A stretch of 11,104 nucleotides of DNA, taken from the NCBI GenBank assembly GCA_028565635.1, contig JAOXYB010056356.1, positions 1-11,104 of the forward strand, written 5' to 3'. A program made the translations under genes and the position numbers. Within the stretch, counting starts at the first letter, position 1. The number at the start of each line of letters is the position of its first letter. Below the pieces are notes generated by a model. It was not told where the DNA came from. It did no database searches and worked only from the letters and a program-made list of their open reading frames with translations. Below, one piece after another: positions 1-10,200 of the stretch. Origin of the DNA: Phoronis ovalis (taxonomy: Eukaryota > Phoronida > Phoronidae).

Positions 1-75
1 ATACAAAGATGGCTTTACAACTACAGAAACTACATCATATGATGGGCATCTGTCTGCACCCGCAGACCTCTTGTT
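1..75 (+). mobile_element. 3' end of a Helentron-like element, inserted in an older copy
   Basis: These 75 bases match 6071-6145 with only two mismatches, so this is the 3' terminus of the same family. It contains the gatgggcatc motif (41-50), a six-pair hairpin gtctgc/gcagac with a four-base loop (52-67), and the end ctcttgtt (68-75). The next base enters the tandem core of another copy (atctgatcagcttcat), so the element appears to have inserted into that copy's T run. The rest lies upstream of the window. Confidence 0.7.
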
Positions 76-952
76 ATCTGATCAGCTTCATACGAGTAAG
101 TACTGTCAGTGTAGGTAAGGTGTAATTTTGATCCGGATCACCTCTGATGTGGCCGACTGACAGCCATATTTGTTCCTCAAAATTGTACGTTGCGATAACA
201 GCTTCAGTTTTTATCTGATCAGCTTCATAATCAATACATGGTTAGTATAGGTCAAGGTGCAGGTCAAGTGTAATTTTGACCTGGATTACTTCCAATATTG
301 CTGACTGACAGCTATATTTGATCCAGAGCATGGATGTCTCATTGCGCTGTATATCAGAAAGACGAAGCATTGACTAGATGATTCAAAGGGAGATTCAGGA
401 AGGCCATTTGTTGATGGGTGTAATAGGCTAGGTCGCATTTTAAAATGACTTGAGAAGTGGGTCAAATGCTGATCTGAATATTCAACATTTTTTGTTGTGC
501 GTAACATTTTCTTTGTCTCGCATAACTGATTCAGTTTTTATCCGATCATCTTCATTTTCAATACAGGTCAAGTACTGGTCGCAGTGCAGGTCAGTTGTAA
601 TTTTAAACTGGATCACTTCCAATATTGCCGACTGGCGGCCATGCTTGTACTCTAGAGAACATGTCACATTGCGCCGCATACCAGAAAAATGCAGCACTGA
701 CCAGATGATTTGAAGGTGGATTAACAAAGAAGAAAAGGTGGTTTGGTGTGTTAGGCTAGGTAACATTTTAGAATGACATTGAAACGTGTTTAAAATTATC
801 ATCCAGATCTTCAACATTTACTGTATGCATATGTAACATTTCAAGCAACTACTTCAAAAATTGCATTGCCGAGCTACACATACACATACAACCTAGAACA
901 TGATTTGATTCTAAGGATGAGATGGGCATCTGATATTACAAATGTTTTGTTT
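76..952 (+). mobile_element. Older, degenerate Helentron-like copy with tandem core units
   Basis: The copy consists of decayed tandem core units. The gcttcag/gattcag anchors at 201 and 528 are 327 bases apart, and a truncated unit lies at 76-197. Shared phrases include ttccaatattgccgactg, gacgaagcattgact, and ttgtgcgtaacattttctttgtct. The 3' end is recognisable but diverged: gatgggcatc at 921-930, then a T-rich tgttttgttt end, with no clear 3' hairpin. Short open frames inside (286-507, 450-713, 482-817) are chance. It lies in the intron before exon 1. Confidence 0.65.
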
Positions 953-1088
953 AATTAATATGTAATAACTATTTTTGTAAATATCCAAAGCAAGGAATGT
1001 TTTTTACTTAGGAAACCATAGAGAATTCTTCCACCTCCCTTGTAAACAGTCTGTAAACTAAAGTTTGAAAGTTTCTGATTTTTTTTAG

Positions 1089-1257
1089 TTGACCCCCCAA
1101 TTATGGATTTTTCCTCTGTGACATTATCTCCCCGAGCATTTTGTGACCCTCAGGCATACATACTTGATCCTGATTCACTTATCGGAAGTATAAAGGCATA
1201 CCTGAGTGGGTGGGAAGCAGATGTATGTCCAACTGGTCATTTTCATAAATCCGTAAG
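1089..1257 (+). CDS. CACHD1: CACHD1-like exon 1 of 6 in window (pre-Cache segment)
   Basis: The acceptor follows a T run (gattttttttag). The first two bases finish a codon begun upstream, so this is an internal exon and the Met at 1103 is not the start. It encodes DPPIMDFSSV...PRAFCDPQAYILDPD...GHFHKSVR, the segment just before the Cache fold. The donor is ag|gtatag at 1258. A tempting gtaagg at 1253 is rejected because only the later donor leaves phase 2, which the next exon needs. Confidence 0.75.
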
Positions 1258-4200
1258 GTATAGTAAAACTTCTCTTATTATTCTTTTTAAAAGTGTTGAA
1301 AGGTAATGATTATTAAATGATGTGACAACACTAATGTGAAAAAAATGTCACCTAGAATTAGTTTTTTTTCGCTCGTCTGCTTTTTGTATTTTTCTTAGTC
1401 AATTTAGAAAATCTTTTAGAAATGTCTGTAAGTCTGCAACAGAAGTACAGCATTTACTTTTAATTACTGTCAAACCTGCCTGTAAGGAATCTATGAAAAC
1501 TGGCCTTTAATAGCAGGCAGTCTTTATATACAGTTAACATATTATAAATTATGCATTGATGAGACATAATTTAATTGGCTTTTAGAAGCATATCCTAATT
1601 CTTAGTATAAACTTAAATATAAATACCATCATGATGTTAAATATCTACAATTTACATATTCAATATTAACTATTTGGCTGTTAACATTCTAGGCCCGATA
1701 TCCACATCACAGCAAAGCTTGAATCCCCATGGAAAGCACGAGCTGCAACTCTTCAGCAGTCAATAGCTAGAACATACATCGGAACAGAGAGCGGTGTAAC
1801 TCGGCTTTATCCCGCTGTGAACTTACAAAAGACTTATGATCCTACAAGGTAGGTAGGAAAGCGCAGGTATAAACCGATAGAGTAATGTTCAATATAAATT
1901 TACTGTCGTGAAATTTATGAATCTAACTCATTGATTGTAATACATATAAGTTAATTTTTAAGTCCTGTACAGAATAGGGTTGTGTCACCAAATGTGTCAC
2001 CAAACATGATTTCCCATTTGGAACTGTTTCCAGGTTGTCAACGCACATAATACTCTCTTGCCACCATTTTCAACTTTCTGGACAAATCCTACTGCTTGTG
2101 CATTGTGCTTCTCTGCTTTCAGTTGTTTCTGTCTCTTTTAGCACATCTCATTAGCATCTTTGGATATTTACTTTTTTTTCGAATATGACTCAAAATGCAT
2201 AATAATCATATATAGTAGTCATCAGTATCCTTTTCTGTTTTCAGACGTCCTTGGTATATACAAGCTATTGCTAACAAAGGCAAACTGTCTGTATCCAGTG
2301 TTTACTTAGATGCTACTGGTATTGGTAAAGTAGTGTCCATATTCAGAGCCATCCATCAAGGAACACCAACAGCTACACTAAGTTGCAGCTCAGGTATGCT
2401 ATATTAGTACCAGGATTTACCTATCTTTCTCTCATAGTAGTCATTTTATTTTCATTCACTCTCTGTCCTTAATAATCATTAAATGGGCAATTCAAAATTA
2501 CCTACATGTAACTGTCCTCTTGTTTTGTAAATCACCTCTGCCCCCGTTGACTATTATTATAATTATTAATAATTTATTTTTATATTCTCTCCCCAGCAGC
2601 AATTTTAATGGAATAGCCAGTTTGATTTTTTCGTTAAAATTATCATTTGGATTTCTTATGTTTTTTGTTTGTTCACTTACTACAATAGGAGAAATCTAAA
2701 CTTTCTTTATTTTTTGTTTATTTGAACATTACTCATATTGTCACTTTTTTTTACAGCCAATTCTACTTATAGGTCAAAACAATTGCAAGGTGATCAATGC
2801 CTTACTCATGTGTCAACATATCCTTAAATAAAGGTTTAAAATTGTTTACAAGCTACAAAGCAAATAATTATATAGTTTGAGATCATTTTACTAATGCATG
2901 AATAGAATCCTGGAGTTTCAATTTTGCAAAACGGTCAATTTTCTAAATTATTTTTAAAAAAGCTTGAAATTTCCACTTAACTCAATATGCAAAACAATTT
3001 GTATGTATGCATTTAGTAAAGCAACTGTTTTTTAGTTCCACTACCACCTGGTTGCCAATGTGAGACCAGCTCGCAATGCTCGTCAAAATATTGCTTTAAA
3101 AGCTCTTGTGCTAGTGATGTCATTCATGGTGTGGTCGCTATGGATATGGTGTATGCAGATTTTAATGAAAGGATTAGGAATCTAAGTCGGTCAGCAGGAG
3201 TCAACTGTGGTGAAAGGTATCTTTGTCCGTCCACCTACTGGCATGTCTGTCAAACAAGGTTTGCATGTTCCCTTTAAGCTTTTTATTTTTTCTGCGTAGT
3301 AATTGTTCACATAGGAGATAGTAATTCTTCACTTTGGATACAGATATTCTTTCATGTTTGAAGCTACCATGATAATGATTGCAATATTCACTGAAGTAAA
3401 TCAGGAATAGGGATATTCAAGGTAGAATCTTAACTGTCATCTTTCCTTGAAAATATCCACACTTCTCATTCGAGAAAAGAATCTCTATGCCCAAAATGAA
3501 GAATAATTTAATACACTCTAAATTATTTTCATATCTGTAAGTGTATTTATTAGATCTACTTTTTAGTTTTAGTATATTTTTCTAGGTGCTAAAAAATCCA
3601 AAGGGCAATGACAACATTCTTTATGGATCATTATTAAAGATGCTGAATGAAATAAAATCAGGCTTTTAGTGGCTTTTTGAATGTTGTCAGTGTCCAACAT
3701 GTATGGCTGGTAGATTAATCTGATACTCGAGTGACATTTGAAGATTTCCAATTCCAAATCAATAAGTTAACTTGTCTTCAATGTTCTTTTTGGCTTATCC
3801 TATCCTTATAGGATATGCAGCATTGTTATAGTCCTTGGTGTGGCAATGTAAACAATGAGCAATATGTAGGAATTTACCTTTTTTAGCTAATAATAACTGT
3901 TCAAGGATAAAAAAAGTGCAGGCAATAAGAATATTAAGTAGAAAGGGAAATATATGTAAATGTGATTTTCAATTGTGACGTGTAGCTTTGAAGAAATAAG
4001 CCATTAATGATATTTTGGTACCATTAGTTTTTTTAAATTAGCGCAATTTTTTATTTGTAAATATTGTGAGTGTGTTTTAAGAACTTAATTATTTTTAAGG
4101 CTTGTAAAGTTTTAATTGCCCCATAATTATAAATTTATGTTAATCTTTTGAAATGTATCTCGTCTGTAACGATAACGTCCAGAAAATGTAGAATAAATAG

Positions 4201-7200
4201 TTTTATGTGGTAATAGATGATAAATAAGTTATCTATGTGATTTTTTTGTTTGAGCCTCCATAAAGAAGTTACATGTAATTAAATTTATATGAATATTGTA
4301 TGTATTTTGCCGTATGCTTGTTAACCCTGGCCTTTTTTTTTTAGTATAGTATTGTATATATTTCATAATGACACAAACATTTGCTAATTGCATGTTAATG
4401 TCATAGAAAGTAGTACATGTTTTTTATGTTCTAATGTATTAAAAGAACACTTTGCTTTTAATAGTATGACTAATAGCACATGTGACAGAAATCAGTAGAA
4501 TTGAAATCTTTTTGGAATGTGCTATGAAAGCAAAATATATATTTATGTAGTCATAGACATTTGAAGTTTGTTCATAGACAGGTTTGTCATAAGGATAGCT
4601 GTAGTGTTGATATTGAAGACATGAATTTAAAGACAATGTAAAATTTTCATATAAGAAACTGGTAAGTTTTTTATTGTGTAATGAATGAATTAAGTATTTT
4701 AAAAGATTTTAGTATTAGAGAATTTAAGAATGGGACATGTTTTGCCATTCATGTTTTATTGAATTTATAGCAAAGACTGTACAAAATGTCTCTGAAATTA
4801 GGTAAGAATGAGGAACAGATTTTAGTATTAAAGAATTTAAGAATGGGAAATGTTTTGCCATTCTTGTTTTATTGAATTTGTAGGAAAGGCTGTACAAAAT
4901 GTTGTTGAAATTAGGTAAGAATAACTCCTGGGAGGAACTATCATTGCAAGTGACTGTATGTGTGTGTCATTGAGTGTTCTCCACGATGCCTTTTGAAGGT
5001 CAAGTTACAATTAACCCACCGGAGTTTCTATTTATTAATTATCAGTACTTTTTTACAAGCACTTCTACTTATATTCCTTTTAAAAGACAATGAAAACTAT
5101 TATATAAAATTTTTTTGCTAATGAAATGTAATGAGCAATGACATAAATTTGGTAACTATATATTTCTTTAATTTATTATTTTGATCAATGGAACTGTACT
5201 TTTAAAACATATATGCTAATTCATATTCATAATATGCAATTGCTTTTGCCCAAATAGTCAATTTAAGCAGCGTGATAGGATGATTCTGAAAATCGTCCTG
5301 GCCCTTGTTTAATATATAAGTGGTAATAAAATGTTGCAAACTCTTAGAATTCTTTTTATGCCCATCACTATGTAATAGTGAATGGGCATATAGTCGTAGG
5401 GTCTGCGGCGGCATCGGCGTCGTATGTAACCTTTTCTTTGTCTTGATATAACGGCTTCAGCTTTTGTCAGATCATCTTCGTATTTGGTACAGGGTAAGTA
5501 CAGGTCAAAGCACAGGTCGGACATAATTGTGACCTCAATTACTTCCAATATGGCCGATTGGTGGCCATGTTTGTGCCCGAGAATGCACCTCACGTTGCGC
5601 CCATTTCAGGAAAGACGAAGCATTGACTTGACGATTCGTAGATGGATTCACGAAGGCCATGGGTTGGTGGGCGTATTAGGCCAGGTGACATTTCAAAATG
5701 ACCTTGAGAAGTAGGTCAAATGTTGACACAAATCTTTGGCAATTTTTGTTGCGCGTAACACTTTCTTTGTCGGGAAAGACGAAGTGATGATTGGATGATT
5801 TGAAGGTGGATTCACGAAGGTTGGTGGGTGTATTAGACCAAGGACATTTCAAATTGACCTTGAGAAGTAGGTCAAATGCCGATATGAATCTTGGACATTT
5901 TTTGCTGTGCGTAACACTTTCTTTGTCGCACAATAACTGCTTCAGTTTATGTCTGATCCGCTTTATATTTGGTACGCCATTTCGGGAAAGACAAAGCAAA
6001 ACCACCTTTTTTCCTTTTAAACCAAAAATTTGAAATTTTCCTTCTATTATCAACCTCAAAACTCATATATATACAAAGATGGCTTTACAACTAAAGAAAC
6101 TACATCATATGATGGGCATCTGTCTGCACCAGCAGACCTCTTGTTTTATGTAGTCACCACTTTCAGTTTAAACTTCTATGTTATTGTTTTGTTGTGTCGT
6201 GACCATGCAGTCCATGTGATGTGTAAAGTTTTAATTAGCTATCTATTATTGATTTATCAAAGTTGTCCTTGATATTCATAAAGGTGGGCTATAACAAAAA
6301 TGTTGAATATGAATTAATATAAAGGACAATTTTGCTTAAGCACAATAGAGAATTAATTAAAATGTCATGTTTGGCATTCTAAAATGAACGTACTGGTTGT
6401 GAATGTCATTAACTTTTATTTATTGTGGACTCTGACATCATCAACAAAACTTGTTATTTTCAGTGCTTGGTAATTTGTTTGGATTGAAATACTAGGTCAT
6501 TAAAATCTTAAGAAATGTTAATAAAATCAAAATGAAGAAAAAACAAATTTATCTAAGAGTTGGAAATTTAGCAAGCTATAGAAAGTGTAATAATGTAAAA
6601 CACACTGACATGACTGAAACTGTAGAAAGTTGAAATTAGCAATAGAGAATTGGATGTTAAATCAAACAAAAAAACTTGAAACGACGAAACATAAAATGTG
6701 CAAGAAATCAATGAAAACCTGAAAACTTCTCTTGTATCTCATCAAAGGTGAGCACAGATTGTGAAATGAAAATAGTCTTTATGAATCCATGGAAAAAGCA
6801 ACATCCAGCTTTAGCTTGCCAGCCTATTTGCCAGCTAGTGTATGCATTCTGTTTTCCATTGTGATTTGGGTGACCCGTTGTTTGCTCGGCAACCATTTCT
6901 GCATTCATGTAAAGCTTTGCCTGTCCTAAGGCATTATCATATGTCACTGTGACATTATACCAAATATTGCTATTCACAGTATTGTTGCTGATAAGGTCAA
7001 TGATTAATGTGCCATCAACTCCTGTTATGAGATAACCCAACTTGTTTTTATTAATTATCGCAAATCTCATGTGGTTACCACTGTCCCAATCAGCCACTAT
7101 GTATTGGTAATCTTGGTTCAGAGAGGCAAAGCGAATAGCTGCTCCAATTGTGTAGTTTGATTTGAAGATATTAGGAACGGGACTAAATGTAACTTTGTCA

Positions 7201-10200
7201 TTTGAACCATCCAACCACAAAGCCATAGAATCATCAACTGGTGCATATTCTGCACCGCCCATCAAACTGTAAAATAATTATTCTGATTTATATGTACTTG
7301 CATATATGTGTATCCACTTAAAAAAAAACAGCAGTGAAGTAGATCCAACCCTAGATATTCTGTACAAAGATGCTATAGAAAAAGTAATATATTTGTCCTA
7401 GTTTACAATTGTTGAAAGTATTCTAACTAGATTCAAATATTTTTATCCATTTTCTCCATTTTGTATAGTTCACAGATATCTAAATTTGTAGCAATTTAAT
7501 TGATCAACATACAAGTAAAAAAATACTTAAAGCCTCAATACTTTGCACAAATAATGTTTCTACATCTGCAAGCCATGCGTTTTAACTTTTGTTACTGGTC
7601 AAAATCAGGAAAATTGTGATCTTTAAACATTGAAAATTCAACTTATATGTGAATATTACAGTACTTGCATATTTTTTTTGAAGCAAGTTTTCCTAAATGT
7701 ACATTTATCAAATCATGAGTCTCAGAACACTTTTCAGCCTTTTAGCTTTTAAATTTTAATGTAATCTTTCCAAATATGTATGCTTTTGTATATATCTTTT
7801 CCTTTTAACTATAAAGTTGTAGTAGAAAGTTGTTGAAAAAAGAATGTAAGAAATGTCACACAGTCCAATAATTTTCTTACCTAATATCAAAGTAATCACC
7901 ATGATCTTTACCATCTAAATATAACTGCATATCATTATAGGGATCAAACTTGATCATGGCATGAATCCAGCCAATATCATCAAAAGTCTGTAGTAGTCCT
8001 TTATAACGAACAAGTTCACATAGGTTTTCGTTTCTGTGGAAATTAACACTGTTGCATCGCTTGTCATAAAATTTAAAGCTTTGCCAGCATTTTCCTAGAC
8101 AGTCTGCAAGACTTCTGCTTGTGGTGCTGTACTCATTTTCACTGGTGATTATGATTTTACCATTCCCATATGTGTACGGTTCAGTAGCAGATGCAGCAAG
8201 AAAACAGCCTTGGACAACTGTAGAGATTACAAGTAAACACAATACTTCCATAATTATGTAGTCTTTTTTAAGTCAAATTTTGTTTATGTTTTTATAATAA
8301 CTCAGCAAACCAGTTAATATAAAGTGCAAGAAATCTATTTAAAATGTGAACTTGTATATCAGTTGCTTCTGGATATTCTTAATAATTGTTAAATTACTAA
8401 TGAAGTCATCTTATTAATTATTCAGCTATGATCATGTTAGCACTAATGATATTTCATACAATTTTAAATAAAACAATATATTGTGTATTAAGTGAAAATA
8501 GAATTATAACAAATTTTTCCTTTCCCTTGTGTGGGATCAATTAGTTTAACCTTTGTGTGCCACTGGCCATGGGATTTGTTTAATTAATATACAATAAGCT
8601 CTCAATTTATTTAATGTAAGTTGGTTATTTTACCTTTGTGTGTGTTTAACCAGTTGGATATGTGTACATGTATGCCTTTAATGCTGCATGTTGTTTTACA
8701 GTCTAAAGAGAGTCACATTATTTAGTTTACACACAAAAAAGAAACAATTCATCACATAAAGTGCTTTATTTTGTATACCGATTATAAATTATTGTAATTT
8801 CAGATGCTATATCGTTGATGACGTTGGCAGTCTGGTGTTGAATTCTGGGTTTCTTACCATCCCTGATAGCTATACTCATCTGTACCAACAGATGTCACTA
8901 GTTGCAGTAGAAGGTTATATCTTTGGCCAGTTGGTTAAAGAGGGATTATTTAGTCCAGAAAAGAGGACAGATTATCAAGGGAGATGTGCAACAGATAAAA
9001 CTTGCCCATTGGTAAATATGACTATGTGCTATTTGCTACACCATTAAAATACATGTTCATGGCAGAAAATTCCTTGGGTGGGGCGCTAGGGTCTGTCTCC
9101 CTACCAAACCCAAAAGTTTTCAAACCAAATCCATTTTTTTTTTTCAGATATTATTAGCAATCAAAAGAAATGTGTAGCAATCCATTTCATACATCCTCCA
9201 AACGCAGATTTTCTCTCTTCGTATAAACTCTGAGCGAAACCCTGTGGCATTAGCCGTCCTTTCTGTGTAAAATCGCCACAATCAGATACCTAGTTTCGAG
9301 TGGCTTCTGGATCAAGTAAACAAGCAAGATGTGCTCTGTGTAGATATAAATAAGTCCTGTCCTCCAAAAATATCGATCATCAGAAATACAATATATAAAG
9401 AAAAAGTTCACGAAAAGCAGCTCACCTCCAGCAGGATTATCATGTTTTTATGCAGCTACATTTTTATGTCAAGCAAAAACAGATAAAATTATTGTTTTAA
9501 TTACTTTATGGAACCGGATAGAAAAAGCCTTATATTCTAACTCCGATGTCACGTGAGATTTGATATTTTAGTATAGATGATTGACAGGAGTTTCTCGGGG
9601 GTTTCCTGAGGCAGAACCACCTGTTATATCCCCAGGTATTATTGCAGAAATGTCAAAGGCGACGTAACATTTTTAATGCCATAATAATCATATCACACTT
9701 AATGTCAATTAATTCTAATTTAATAGCTTGACAAATGCAACTGGAAACAAATACCGACAGCCAAAATTACAAGAAAAATAAACAAGTACATACGCCTTAG
9801 TCCGGTTTTATAGTTACAACTGTGATCGTATCTATTTTGCTTCCATCGCATGGCCAAACGGGTTAGTGAGTCAGAAATGTCAGCATTATCCAATCTGTAA
9901 GAAAACCTCCTCGATCATTCCTTGATTGAATCACAGTGGGAAATTACTGGCCCACTTTTTAGAGGCATTTCAACCAAAACCAACTGTTCCTCATTGTCAA
10001 TCCCATGGTCAGGGTTCTATCTTACACTTCTGTTTGTGTCCTTTATAAAGATCAATTTGATTGGCTGTTTCTGGCCCAGGTCATGACCTACTTTTTCAGG
10101 TCAAATACATGAGTTTCATGTGTAGTACGCCAAGGGTAATATAGGAACATATGTGAGAATATTCCCTTGGCATTACAACGATGATTTCAAGTCACTTTTT

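Larger units (their letters stand above)
3217..5355 (+). other. First part of the 5.6-kb intron, mostly featureless
   Basis: AT-rich non-coding DNA. Besides the inverted repeat at 3609-3689 and the duplication at 4704-4923 I see nothing. The open frames at 3569-3757, 4439-4636 and 5202-5414 (minus) are low-complexity peptides with no family resemblance. Confidence 0.65.
5356..6145 (+). mobile_element. Near-complete non-autonomous Helentron-like (HINE / pearl-like) element
   Basis: About 790 bases. The 5' end is a hairpin at 5358-5389, directly after a T run. The 5' arm atgcccatca recurs inverted as tgatgggcat at 6110-6119, inside the 3' end. A 3' hairpin gtctgc-acca-gcagac (6122-6137) and the terminus ctcttgtt follow. 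Offset inverted repeats, a 3' hairpin and T|T insertion are hallmarks of Helentron/Helitron2 elements. The middle is a tandem array: a full unit of 329 bp (5426-5754), a 156-bp deleted unit (5755-5910) and a partial third. No Rep-helicase coding is present, so it must move in trans if at all. Target-site duplication is not expected. Confidence 0.7.

Noticed and set aside
68-75. Canonical Helitron 3' end (CTRR)
   Set aside because: The end reads ctcttgtt, not CTRR, and the inverted repeats are offset, so a Helentron/Helitron2-type end fits better.
286-817. Open frames on both strands (286-507 -, 450-713 +, 482-817 -)
   Set aside because: All lie in tandem core repeats of the old mobile copy. 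The peptides overlap each other on opposite strands and match no protein family I know.
1253-1258. gtaagg as the donor of exon 1
   Set aside because: It leaves phase 0, which breaks the reading frame of exon 2. The donor at 1258 gives the correct phase.
1103-1306. ATG-initiated 67-residue frame as a small gene
   Set aside because: The frame is open through the acceptor at 1088 and joins downstream Cache exons in phase, so the Met is internal. The tail past 1257 is intron.
3569-3757. 62-residue minus-strand frame
   Set aside because: No homology recognised, spans an inverted repeat, and has no splice context; likely chance.
4439-4636. 65-residue minus-strand frame
   Set aside because: Composition is that of AT-rich noncoding DNA; no domain or signal recognised.
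5309-6272. Several open frames on both strands across the Helentron-like element
   Set aside because: They follow the repeat units, not domains, and show no Rep, helicase or endonuclease motifs. The element is non-autonomous.
6708-8251. Nested gene as a processed pseudogene or bacterial transfer
   Set aside because: It has an intron with proper splice sites, intact frame and animal-type extracellular modules.
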